From Altererythrobacter sp. H2 (lineage in GTDB: Bacteria > Pseudomonadota > Alphaproteobacteria > Sphingomonadales > Sphingomonadaceae), in assembly GCF_035319885.1 (NCBI RefSeq), contig NZ_CP141285.1, positions 2,604,001 to 2,668,000 of the forward strand: DNA of 64,000 bases, read 5' to 3'. This document shows positions 16,911-25,048 of the stretch, piece after piece; position 1 is the stretch's first letter; each line of letters begins with the position of its first letter. The notes beneath the pieces were generated by a model. It did no database searches. It had not been told where the DNA came from and saw only the letters and a program-made list of their open reading frames with translations. A program made the translations under genes and the position numbers.

Positions 16911-18496
16911 GCCACCTCTGCCGCCAACTGTTTGGCCCAGCGGTAGTCCTGCTTGCCAGCCGGAGAGCGCTTGACCTCGTCCACCCAGACCAGCGACTTG
17001 GGCACCTTGTAACCGGCGAGCCTGGCCGCGAGGTAGGCCTTCACCTCGGCATATTCAGGCGGCGCCGTGCCCTGACGCGGCGAGACCACTGCTATCACCC
17101 GCTCGCCCCAGCGCGGGTCCGGTTGCCCGGCCACGACCGCATCAAAGATCGCCGGGTGTGTCCGCAGCACCTCTTCCACTTCCTCGGGAAAGACCTTTTC
17201 GCCGCCGGTGTTGATGCAGGTCGAACCGCGACCGAACACGGTGATCATGCTGTCCGCATCAAGCCGCCCCGCATCGCCGGATACCGCCCACAGCGTGCCA
17301 TCGATCGTCACGAAGGTCTCGGCAGTCTTCACCGGGTCGTTGTAGTAGCCGATCGGCGTATTGCCGGTCCGGGCGATCAGACCGGTTTCGCCGACCACGC
17401 CGATCCGGCCATCGACGATGATCTGCTGCTGCGCATTGGCAGGCAGGCGCATGACGCCTTCGTCAGACTTCTCCGCCAGTCCCGACATGCCCGTCTCCGA
17501 CGAGCCCAGCCCGTCCGTGATCGCGGCCGTAGGCACCAGCGCCTTGAGGTCGTCCTTGAGGTGCTGCGAGAACACGGCCCCGCCCGAGCCGAAGTTGATC
17601 ACGCCCGACAGGTTCCAGCGCCCCGGATTGTCACGCAAGGCATCGCGCAGCGGGGTGGCCATGGCATCGCCGACGAACTGGATCAGGTTGGCACCCTCGC
17701 GCTCGGCCATGTCGAACACCCGCTCGGCATCGAACTCGCGGCCTTCGTCGAGGATGATCGCAAGGCCATTGAGCAAGGCGCTCCACACCGCCCACATCGC
17801 CGCCATGTGCATCAGCGGGGCGAGCGGAAACAGCTTCAGCGGATAGCCGTCACGCGCGCGGCTCTCGATATCGGAAGGGTCGGTGAGCGGCCCATGCGGG
17901 TTGAAATAGCCCGCCCCGCCAGCGCAGGCGAACAGGAAGGCCCGGTGCGGCCACATCACGCCCTTGGGCATGCCGGTGGTACCGCCGGTATAGCAGAGCA
18001 GGTAATCGTCCTCGCTCCGCTCCCACGGCCCACCCGGCTCGTGCGCCAGCAGGGCGGCATAGGGGACGGACCCGGAAATCTCGGCATCCGAACCATCGTT
18101 GACGGCCACGGTCACCTTGAGCGTCGGCACATCGCCCCGCACTTCGCGGATGACCGGTGAAAACTCCGCACCGTGGATGATGGCCGCACTGTCAGCATTG
18201 GCGAACAGGTATCGCAGCTCGTCTGCGCGGTAGCGGTAATTCACGTTGTAGGGCACCGCACCCAGCTTGCAGGCGGCAATGAAGCCCTCGAGATAGGCTG
18301 GCCCGTTGTAGAGGTAGAGGCCAACCGCATCGCCCCGCCCCACGCCATGCGCCGCAAGCCCGGCGGCGAGCCGGTCACAGCGGTCGTTCAGTTCGGCAAA
18401 GGTCAGGCGCTCGTGCGCACCGATCACCGCCAGCCGGTCGGGAACCGTCCGGGCGACAGTCTCGAACAGGTCGGCAAGATGAAACCGGCTGGCCAT
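16907..18496 (-). CDS. AMP-forming acyl-CoA ligase, FadD17/FadD19-like (ligase 2)
   Basis: A 529-aa acyl-CoA synthetase. It has CYTGGTTGMPKGVMW as P-loop, a form typical of the mycobacterial FadD17/FadD19 sterol side-chain ligases rather than the common TSGTTG form. GLGSSETG, then FGRGSTCINTGGEKVFPEE and SPAGKQDYRWAK complete the family motifs. It starts one base after the SDR stop. Activation of a steroid side-chain carboxylate is a reasonable inference. Confidence 0.87.
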   Translation of the reverse strand: MASRFHLADLFETVARTVPDRLAVIGAHERLTFAELNDRCDRLAAGLAAHGVGRGDAVGLYLYNGPAYLEGFIAACKLGAVPYNVNYRYRADELRYLFANADSAAIIHGAEFSPVIREVRGDVPTLKVTVAVNDGSDAEISGSVPYAALLAHEPGGPWERSEDDYLLCYTGGTTGMPKGVMWPHRAFLFACAGGAGYFNPHGPLTDPSDIESRARDGYPLKLFPLAPLMHMAAMWAVWSALLNGLAIILDEGREFDAERVFDMAEREGANLIQFVGDAMATPLRDALRDNPGRWNLSGVINFGSGGAVFSQHLKDDLKALVPTAAITDGLGSSETGMSGLAEKSDEGVMRLPANAQQQIIVDGRIGVVGETGLIARTGNTPIGYYNDPVKTAETFVTIDGTLWAVSGDAGRLDADSMITVFGRGSTCINTGGEKVFPEEVEEVLRTHPAIFDAVVAGQPDPRWGERVIAVVSPRQGTAPPEYAEVKAYLAARLAGYKVPKSLVWVDEVKRSPAGKQDYRWAKQLAAEVA

Positions 18497-18497
18497 G

Positions 18498-19367
18498 TCA
18501 GTAGACGGCGGCCGGGTTCTTGGGCTGCGGGCTGCCCAGCATGTCGCGATAGCTCGGCTTCTCGCGCCCGCGGTCGGTCACGCCGAGCTCCCTGGCGATC
18601 TCGGCCCCGATCAGGGTCTGGCCGGACAGCTCATCCCGGTTCGGCGCGCGGTCGATGGCGTCGATGATGTGGGCGGTGAACTCGGGGTTTTCGGCGGCCT
18701 CGATGAAGCCCTCGTACTGCTCAGGATTGGTCTTCTGCGCAATCAGCGAACGCTCGGTCACCAGCGGCCCCATCCAGATCGAGACCGCGATCACGCCGCT
18801 GCCGCGCAGGTCATGCTCCATGTCATGGGCAAACTTGTCGACCCCGGCCTTCTGCGCGCCATAGGCAGGCCCGTGCATGTAACACGAACCGCCAAAGGAC
18901 GAGCCGAAGGCAATCACGCCGGAACCCTGCTTCACCATCATCTGCGCGGCATGCCAGCTCGCCACATATGCCGAGCGCAGCCCGACATCGAGGATCTTCA
19001 CCGCGTCGAGATCCTTTTCCCAGAACGGCTTCTTCTCGATCAGCTGGTGATGGATATAGGTCGCGTTGTTGACCAGCACGTCGAGCCGGCCCTGCTCCCG
19101 GGCAATCTGCGCAAACAGCGCGGCGACCTGCGCATCATCGGCATGGTCGCACATCACGGCGATACCTGTGCCGCCAGCGGCGGTCACTTCTGCGGCGGTT
19201 TCGGCAACGGTGCCGGGCAGGACCGTGCCGTCCCACCCCTTGGCATCGCCGGGCGCGACAGTCCTGCCGGTGACATAGACCGTGTATCCCAGCTCGCCGA
19301 AGCCCCGGGCAATGCCCCGACCGGCCCCGCGGCTCGCACCGGTAACCAGCGCTACCCTGCCTGACAT
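18498..19367 (-). CDS. SDR family oxidoreductase (DHRS1-like)
   Basis: A 289-aa SDR, longer than the classical 250. TGASRGAGRG binds nucleotide, NNAT replaces NNAG, and GSSFGGSCYMHGPAYGAQK holds Ser, Tyr and Lys. An extra C-terminal segment includes LIGAEIARELGVTDRG. The start at 19367 (MSGRVALVTG) has a GGGAGAGGA Shine-Dalgarno; the longer upstream reading is AT-rich non-coding sequence. It is the first gene of the long minus-strand operon running towards 6.6 kb, with the operator-like site 3 about 60 bases upstream. Confidence 0.87.
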   Translation of the reverse strand: MSGRVALVTGASRGAGRGIARGFGELGYTVYVTGRTVAPGDAKGWDGTVLPGTVAETAAEVTAAGGTGIAVMCDHADDAQVAALFAQIAREQGRLDVLVNNATYIHHQLIEKKPFWEKDLDAVKILDVGLRSAYVASWHAAQMMVKQGSGVIAFGSSFGGSCYMHGPAYGAQKAGVDKFAHDMEHDLRGSGVIAVSIWMGPLVTERSLIAQKTNPEQYEGFIEAAENPEFTAHIIDAIDRAPNRDELSGQTLIGAEIARELGVTDRGREKPSYRDMLGSPQPKNPAAVY

Positions 19368-19426
19368 GCAATCCTCTCCCTCGATTCGACGCATTGAAGC
19401 GCTTTGTGTCTCGTATAACTGCATTT

Positions 19427-19456
19427 TGCGGATTTGGAAGATTATATTTTTACGCA
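19427..19456. promoter_or_regulatory. Operator-like inverted repeat, site 3 (TGCGGA-N18-TACGCA)
   Basis: Arms at 19427-19432 and 19451-19456 (one arm with a single mismatch to TGCGTA) in an AT-rich intergenic stretch, 60-90 bases upstream of the SDR/ligase operon. Spacing is identical to sites 1, 2, 4 and 6. Confidence 0.55.
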
Positions 19457-19505
19457 AATGCGGCCAGAAGCGACCATTTCTTCGACGTTCGCGCCGCGTT
19501 CGCCC

Positions 19506-20207
19506 TCAAAAGCTGTACTGCCCGGTCGGGATTACGTCGATGGTGCCGCGATCGATGAAGCGATCGCAGCTTTCCATCATCCGGTCGAGGTTCGCCTGGA
19601 ACTTCGCCGGATCGCCCACCGCGTCGAAAAACACAAAGGGATCCCTCAGCGCCGCCTCGGGAAAACACTCCTCCACGATCGCCGTATAGGGCGGTGCGCC
19701 GTCCGTCAGCGCCCGGACGACGAGGTTCTGGACATATTCGAAATTGGCCTGGGTCTCGACCGCCACCTGCGTGTGGCAATCCTGCCATAGCTCAAGCCAT
19801 TCGGCATGGGTCAGCCATGCCGGCAAGGTCAGAAAGGCGAGCTGGGCCCAACCGGCGGTGCGCTGGCCGGGCTGCGCCGGATGCGCCGCGTTGGCGATAA
19901 TGGTCGATTCCGCTACCACCCAGCCGTGCCATCGTGCGCAGCATCCATCAAGCACGTGGTCCACACCGCCTCGCCGTGCCTGATTGGCCGAGTGCAGCCA
20001 GAACTGCACCGCCGCATCATGCTGCCGCGCACCGCGGGTCTGGCGCAGATGCGCGCCGCCTGCGCTGATGGCATCCTCGAGATTGATCCGAATATCGCTC
20101 GCACCGGCAGCACGCAGGGCGCCCGGCAGGTGCGCGATCAGCCGGTCATTGAAAGCAGCGCGATCAGCGCCGTCTTCGCTCCACAGCAGGCAGATGACCT
20201 TCTCCAT
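19506..20207 (-). CDS. EthD-domain-like protein (probable tandem ferredoxin-like fold)
   Basis: A 233-aa protein whose two halves each look like one EthD/dimeric alpha-beta-barrel unit: residues 1-110 (MEKVICLLWSEDG, FNDRLIAHLPGALRAAG) and 120-233 (FLTLPAWLTHAEWLELWQDC, AFPxxDxF-like strands, ending in PTGQYSF). EthD proteins accompany oxygenases and P450s in degradation clusters, usually with no assigned chemistry. Its ATG overlaps the stop of the upstream SDR (TGATG). Function unknown. Confidence 0.78.
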   Translation of the reverse strand: MEKVICLLWSEDGADRAAFNDRLIAHLPGALRAAGASDIRINLEDAISAGGAHLRQTRGARQHDAAVQFWLHSANQARRGGVDHVLDGCCARWHGWVVAESTIIANAAHPAQPGQRTAGWAQLAFLTLPAWLTHAEWLELWQDCHTQVAVETQANFEYVQNLVVRALTDGAPPYTAIVEECFPEAALRDPFVFFDAVGDPAKFQANLDRMMESCDRFIDRGTIDVIPTGQYSF

Positions 20208-20968
20208 CAGTCGAAATTCGCCTGGCCGCCGTCGAGCGGGATCGTTGCGCCGGTAAGATAGGCCATGTCATCCGAACACAGCGCGGCAACAGCCCGGCCG
20301 ATATCCTCCTCCAGTTTACCGATCCGGCCCAGCGGGATGGTACGGAAGAAGGCCTCGGCCTCGTCCGGGTTGTTCGCAATCCACCATTTGAGCCCCGGGC
20401 TTTCGGCATGGGGTGCAATCGTCAGCACGCGGATGCCCTGCCGGCCCCATTCGGCCGCCGCCGCGCGGGTCAGCACGCGGGTCGCCTGCTTGACCGCACC
20501 GTAAGCGCCATAGCCGGACATGTCCCACCGGATACCGGCCGACGACGCGAGGTTGACGATCACCCCGCCCCCGCGCGCGACCATATGTGGATGCACCAGC
20601 TTCATCAGCCGGAAGCTGGCCAGCGGACCGGACTCGAATCCGGCGAGGAAGGCCTCATCGCTGACATCAAGCAGCTTGCCATTCGGCACTTCCTGCGCGT
20701 TGTTGACCAGCACATCGAGCCCGCCGAACCGTTTGATCGTTTGCTCGACCATCTCCGCAAGGTTGCCGGCATCCTTCACGTTGCCGGCAATTGCCTGCGC
20801 CTCGCCGCCGCGCTCGGCTATCAGCGCGCAGGTTGCTTCCAGCTTGGCCAGGGTCCGGCCGGTAACAGCGACTTTCGCGCCGGCCGCAGCAAGCGCAAGG
20901 GCAATCCCCTGCCCGACCCCTTGCCCGGCCCCCGTTATCAGTGCCACTTTGCCGGAAAGATCGGCCAT
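20207..20968 (-). CDS. SDR family oxidoreductase
   Basis: A 253-aa SDR with TGAGQGVGQG, NNAQ in place of NNAG, a Ser strand LASSAG, YGAVK and PLDGGQANFD at the C-terminus. I chose ATG 20968 (MADLSGKVA), which has AAGGA eight bases upstream; the ATG at 20974 would be too close to it. A much longer in-frame reading upstream is a GC artefact running through the divergent SDR gene. The first gene of a two-gene operon with the EthD-like protein, sharing operator site 4 with the divergent SDR-KstD operon. Confidence 0.87.
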   Translation of the reverse strand: MADLSGKVALITGAGQGVGQGIALALAAAGAKVAVTGRTLAKLEATCALIAERGGEAQAIAGNVKDAGNLAEMVEQTIKRFGGLDVLVNNAQEVPNGKLLDVSDEAFLAGFESGPLASFRLMKLVHPHMVARGGGVIVNLASSAGIRWDMSGYGAYGAVKQATRVLTRAAAAEWGRQGIRVLTIAPHAESPGLKWWIANNPDEAEAFFRTIPLGRIGKLEEDIGRAVAALCSDDMAYLTGATIPLDGGQANFD

Positions 20969-20989
20969 CCGCATTTCCTTTTCGATGGA

Positions 20990-21019
20990 TTCGTAAATGA
21001 TAGCTTTATGAATTACGCA
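20990..21019. promoter_or_regulatory. Operator-like inverted repeat, site 4 (TTCGTA-N18-TACGCA)
   Basis: Arms at 20990-20995 and 21014-21019 in the divergent region between SDR genes starting at 20968 and 21113. The left arm is identical to that of site 6, and spacing is the same 24 bases. Confidence 0.6.
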
Positions 21020-21112
21020 TTTGGTTGACATGGAACGGCCAACTGCGTCAATTGCGTTTTCGAAGAATCCCCGCGCCGCGCTCGACCGGTAGCGGGTTGG
21101 AGAGGAGAGGAT

Positions 21113-21886
21113 ATGAGCCAGGATCTGACCGGAAAGGTCGCGCTCGTGACCGGCGGAAGCGACGGCATTGGTCTTGCCACCGCCGCGCTGCTGGCCCGGC
21201 GCGGCGCGCAAGTGGTGATCTGCGGGCGACGGCAGGAATTGCTCGACAGTGCCCGTGCCCAGATCGAAGCTGAAGGCGGCAAGGTTGAAGCATTTCAGCT
21301 CGACGTGACCGACTTTGCTGCCTTCGAGGCCTTGATTGAAGATGTCGCCACCCGCCACGGCCGGCTCGACATGCTGGTCAACAATGCCATGTCGACCCAC
21401 TACGCCCCGATCAGCCGCCTGAAGCTGGAGCACTGGCGCAAGGACTTCGCCGTCAACGCCGACGCGGTATTCGTCGGCACCAAGGCCGCGATGAAAGTGA
21501 TGGCGGCGCAGGGCAAGGGCTCGATCGTTAACATCTCCTCCACCACCGCAATTCGGGCCATGGCCAACTATTCCAGCTATTCGGCATCGAAGGCGGCACT
21601 GATCCAGTTCACTGCGGTGGCGGCAATGGAAGGGGCGCGGCAGGGCATCCGGGTCAACGCCATCGTCCCCGGTCAGGTGAACACCGCCGCCACGCTGGAC
21701 TTTGCGACCAAGGCCCCCGAACTCGCCGCCAAGACCGCCGATGCCATCCCGATGGGCCGGGGCGGCCAGCCCGAAGAACTGGCAGAAGCGATCGTGTTCA
21801 TGTTGTCGGATGCAGCCAGCTATATCACCGGTGTTGCCCTGCCGGTCGATGGCGGCAAGGCCGCGCAACTCTACATTCCGTCCTGA
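21113..21886 (+). CDS. SDR family oxidoreductase
   Basis: A 257-aa classical SDR: TGGSDGIGLA, NNAM instead of NNAG, SSTTA then YSASK, and the usual VPGQVNT region. It ends in PVDGGKAAQLYIPS. Shine-Dalgarno GAGAGGAGAGGA precedes the ATG. First gene of a three-gene plus-strand operon with the KstD-type dehydrogenase and another SDR, an arrangement that suits stepwise oxidation of ring A (hydroxyl to ketone, then desaturation). Confidence 0.89.
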   Translation: MSQDLTGKVALVTGGSDGIGLATAALLARRGAQVVICGRRQELLDSARAQIEAEGGKVEAFQLDVTDFAAFEALIEDVATRHGRLDMLVNNAMSTHYAPISRLKLEHWRKDFAVNADAVFVGTKAAMKVMAAQGKGSIVNISSTTAIRAMANYSSYSASKAALIQFTAVAAMEGARQGIRVNAIVPGQVNTAATLDFATKAPELAAKTADAIPMGRGGQPEELAEAIVFMLSDAASYITGVALPVDGGKAAQLYIPS

Positions 21887-21903
21887 ACCGCAGGAGACAG
21901 GCG

Positions 21904-23598
21904 ATGAGCGTAGGTTGGGATCAGGAAGTCGATGTCCTCGTTGTGGGATCGGGCGCGGGCGGAATGCTGTCGGCGCTGGTCGCAGCAAAGAACCATGCCG
22001 AAGTACTGATCGTCGAGAAGGAGCCGCAGTGGGGCGGCACCTCAGCCACTTCAGGGGCCGGCATCTGGATTCCCGCCAGCGACCAGGCGGCAGCAGCGGG
22101 CTTTCATGACAGCGTCGAGGATGCGTTCAAATATGTCCGTGCCCTGTCAGCCGACAATGTGCCGGACGAGAACATCCGCGCCTATGTCGAAAACGCTGCG
22201 AAAATGCTGCGCTGGATGGGCGCAAACACCGAGATCGATTACCACGCCTTCCCCTACCCTGATTACCATGCCGAAAACCCGGGCGGCTCGCCCACCGGTT
22301 ATCGCACCCACATGCCTTCCCCGCTCGACGGGCGCAAACTGGGCGACGATGTGCGCACACTGCGCTTTGCCTCGCCGGCGGCGTCGCTGTTCGGCTATCT
22401 CAACTGGCACTTCGACGAGACCTACATCCTCTTGTTCCGGGCCAAGGGCTGGTGGTGGCATCTGGCCAGGAGCCTGATGCGCTACTGGTTCGACTGGCCG
22501 TTCCGTTTCACCTCGCGCAAGGACCGACGGCTTACGCTCGGCAATGCACTGGCGGGCGGACTGCGGCTGGCCCTGAACGAGGCCAAAGTGCCGCTGTGGC
22601 TGGAAAGCCCGCTGGTCGAACTGATCGAGGAAGACGGCCGGGTTACCGGCGCGGTGATCCGTCACAGGAAGCGCGATCTGCGGGTGCGCGCGCGCAAGGG
22701 CGTGGTGCTGGCAGCCGGGGGCTTCGACAAGAACCAGGCCATGCGTGACGAACACGCGCCGCTCTATCCCAATGCGCTCTATTCCGGCGGGACCGGCGGC
22801 AACACCGGTGACGCGATCCGCGCCGGACAAGCGCTGGGTGCCGAGACGATGAACCTGCAATCGACCTGGGCGGCCCCGGTTTTCTATATCCCGGGCGAGG
22901 ATCGCGGGCGGCTGTGCACGATCGAACGCGCCCTGCCCGGCAGCCTGATGGTGAACCAGCGCGGCGAACGTTACCTCAACGAGGCGGCATCCTATCACGT
23001 GACCGGCCAGCAGATGGCCCGCCGCCAGCGCGAGCATGGCGATGCCAGCCCGAGCTGGTTCGTGTTCGACCACACCTATCGCCACAACTATCCGGTCGGC
23101 CCGGTCTATCCGCTGCTGCCCGACTGGGCGCAGAACGGCATGGTCAAGACAGTCCTCAAGAAGGGCAGGACCATCGCCGAACTCGCCGAAGCGATGGGCG
23201 TTGACGCCGGTCGTCTCGAAGCGACGATGACGCGGTACAATGCCCACGCCGCCAAGGGTGAAGACCCTGACTTCCACCGCGGCGATGCGGCCTATGACCG
23301 GATGTACGGCGATCCGCGCGTAACCCCCAATCCCTGCCTGCGCCCGCTCGACAAAGGGCCGTTCTATGCCATGCCGATCTATCCCGGCGATATCGGCACC
23401 AACGGCGGGCTGAAGACCGATGCGCGGGCCCGGGTGCTGGACGGCAAGGGCCAGCCAGTCGCCGGCCTCTACGCCATCGGCAACAGCGCGGCTTCGGCCA
23501 TGGGTGAAAGCTATCCAGGTGCCGGTGTAACCATCGGCCCGGCACTGACCTTCGGCTATATCGCGGCGAATGACCTGACCGGAGCCAACGCCCAATGA
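21904..23598 (+). CDS. kstD: 3-Ketosteroid dehydrogenase-type FAD flavoprotein (KstD family)
   Basis: A 564-aa flavoprotein, the size of actinobacterial KstD. FAD-binding GSGAGG is at residues 15-20, with EKEPQWGGTSATSG next. The C-terminal active-site segment YPGAGVTIGPALTFGY places Tyr537 and Gly541 as the Y-x3-G pair that, in Rhodococcus KstD, acts in enolisation of the 3-ketone. VLAAGGFDKN is the second FAD contact. It likely desaturates ring A of a 3-ketosteroid (delta1), but delta4-(5-alpha or 5-beta) dehydrogenases share these features. It lies between two SDR genes, with an ATGA overlap downstream. Confidence 0.82.
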   Translation: MSVGWDQEVDVLVVGSGAGGMLSALVAAKNHAEVLIVEKEPQWGGTSATSGAGIWIPASDQAAAAGFHDSVEDAFKYVRALSADNVPDENIRAYVENAAKMLRWMGANTEIDYHAFPYPDYHAENPGGSPTGYRTHMPSPLDGRKLGDDVRTLRFASPAASLFGYLNWHFDETYILLFRAKGWWWHLARSLMRYWFDWPFRFTSRKDRRLTLGNALAGGLRLALNEAKVPLWLESPLVELIEEDGRVTGAVIRHRKRDLRVRARKGVVLAAGGFDKNQAMRDEHAPLYPNALYSGGTGGNTGDAIRAGQALGAETMNLQSTWAAPVFYIPGEDRGRLCTIERALPGSLMVNQRGERYLNEAASYHVTGQQMARRQREHGDASPSWFVFDHTYRHNYPVGPVYPLLPDWAQNGMVKTVLKKGRTIAELAEAMGVDAGRLEATMTRYNAHAAKGEDPDFHRGDAAYDRMYGDPRVTPNPCLRPLDKGPFYAMPIYPGDIGTNGGLKTDARARVLDGKGQPVAGLYAIGNSAASAMGESYPGAGVTIGPALTFGYIAANDLTGANAQ

Positions 23599-24407
23599 CC
23601 GGGCGACTGGCAGGACGCGCCGCCATTGTCACCGGGGCCGGCCGGGGGATCGGCGCGGCCGTTGTCCGGCGGCTGATGGACGACGGGGCCCGGGTGGCCG
23701 CACTCGATCTGAACCAGGCCGAAGCGGAGGCGAGCGGCGCCACGCTGGCGCTGGGCTGCGATGTCGCGGATTCCGGTTCGGTCGCCGCTGCCGTCAAGGC
23801 TGCGCGCGAGGCGTTCGGGCGGCTCGACATCGCAGTCAACAACGCCGGAATCGGCCGCGCTGCCGATGACGGCTCGGACGAGTTCTATGCCAGCATGGCC
23901 CGGCGCAATGCCGAACTGGCCGAGCAGGGCAGCTCGGACGTGATCGTCGATCAGGTGATCCACATGGGCGACGACGGCTGGGCCGGGGTGCTGGCGGTGA
24001 ACCTCAACGGCACGTTCTATGTCTGCCGCGAATTCGCCCGTGTGCTGGCCGCAGACGGCCATCCCGGCACGATCATCAACATAAGCTCGACCAGCGCCCA
24101 GTCGGGCGAAGGCAGCGCGCATTACTGCGCCAGCAAGGCCGCCGTGATCGGCCTGACCCGCCAGCTCGCACGCGAACTCGCCCCGCGCAGGATCCGCGTG
24201 AACGCAGTTGCGCCGGGGCCGACCAACACCCCGATCATGCAGGGCATCCCGGATGATTGGATCGCCTCGATGGAAGCGGCGATCCCGCTGGGCCGGATGG
24301 CCGACCCGGCCGAAATTGCTGCAACAGTGGCGTTCCTGGCCAGCGACGACGCCAGTTACGTGAACGGATCGGTGCTGGTTGCCAATGGTGCCAGCTACTA
24401 CTTCTAG
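23595..24407 (+). CDS. SDR family oxidoreductase with internal helical insertion
   Basis: A 270-aa SDR. TGAGRGIGAA, VNNAGIG, SSTSA then YCASK are intact. Between NNAG and the next conserved helix, residues ~91-124 form an additional, probably helical segment (EFYASMARRNAEL) not found in ordinary 250-aa SDRs. It overlaps the KstD stop by ATGA. Its TAG stop shares the CTAG palindrome with the stop of the convergent SnoaL-like gene. Substrate unknown, probably a steroid hydroxyl or ketone. Confidence 0.87.
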   Translation: MTGRLAGRAAIVTGAGRGIGAAVVRRLMDDGARVAALDLNQAEAEASGATLALGCDVADSGSVAAAVKAAREAFGRLDIAVNNAGIGRAADDGSDEFYASMARRNAELAEQGSSDVIVDQVIHMGDDGWAGVLAVNLNGTFYVCREFARVLAADGHPGTIINISSTSAQSGEGSAHYCASKAAVIGLTRQLARELAPRRIRVNAVAPGPTNTPIMQGIPDDWIASMEAAIPLGRMADPAEIAATVAFLASDDASYVNGSVLVANGASYYF

Positions 24408-25048
24408 TCCGCCCGCACCTTGATCCTGGGCGCAGCCGCACCGCGCCGCATGGTTTCCAGGAACTTCTCAAGCGGCGCGGGTTCGGGCACCGGGCCGCCG
24501 TGGTCCCCCTCGCGCGCCCAGAACTCGGCATAGCTGGGGAACAGCTTGTGGAAGGTCCCTTCCGCCCAGTCCGTACCCGGCCAGCGCATCTTGTTTGCGC
24601 CCACCGGTGGCTTGTTCAGGTCGGTCGCGTACCAGTAGAGCGGCAGGCGCCGGGCAAAGTACCAGCGCCCGTCCTGGCGGACATAATCGTCAACATACAT
24701 CATCTGCATGATGACCCATTCGTCCGCCCCGCCTTCCACCGGGGTCTCGTGCTCGTTCTTGGAATAGACCACACCGTGGGCATGATCCGCATCGTCGAAT
24801 TCGATCACGTGGCCGCCGATATGGTGGCTGGTGCCGGTGAACGGCGAGCGCAGGGTGCGGTCCATATAGGCGCGCAAGGCCTGCCTCCCGCTGGCGTCCT
24901 TGCCCACCCGCACATCGGCCGGAAACAGGCTGACCATCGCGTCCATGTCGCGCATGTCGAGCGCAAGCGCATATTTGGCGGGCAGCTGGCGGATCGCATC
25001 GAGCGATTCCAAACGGTCTATCCGCGCTTCCAGAGTGCTATCGGTCAT
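24404..25048 (-). CDS. SnoaL-like / NTF2-fold protein (copy 2, long form)
   Basis: A 214-aa NTF2-fold protein. The N-terminal coiled helix (LEARIDRLESLDAIRQLPAKYALALDMRD reduced to its core LDAIRQLPAKYALALD) is typical of SnoaL_4 members, followed by SHHIGGHVIEF with paired His, and MQMMYVDDYVRQDGRWYFARR. A 60-residue C-terminal extension goes beyond the fold. ATG 25048 overlaps the P450 stop (ATGA). Proteins of this class include steroid dehydratases; the activity here is inferred. Confidence 0.82.
   Translation of the reverse strand: MTDSTLEARIDRLESLDAIRQLPAKYALALDMRDMDAMVSLFPADVRVGKDASGRQALRAYMDRTLRSPFTGTSHHIGGHVIEFDDADHAHGVVYSKNEHETPVEGGADEWVIMQMMYVDDYVRQDGRWYFARRLPLYWYATDLNKPPVGANKMRWPGTDWAEGTFHKLFPSYAEFWAREGDHGGPVPEPAPLEKFLETMRRGAAAPRIKVRAD

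Noticed and set aside
20968-21988. Long N-terminal extension of the SDR at 20207
   Set aside because: Extension runs antisense to the next SDR and across the operator; ATG 20968 has a proper Shine-Dalgarno and SDR start.
22147-23595. 482-codon minus-strand frame opposite kstD
   Set aside because: Antisense shadow; kstD has complete FAD and active-site motifs on the plus strand.
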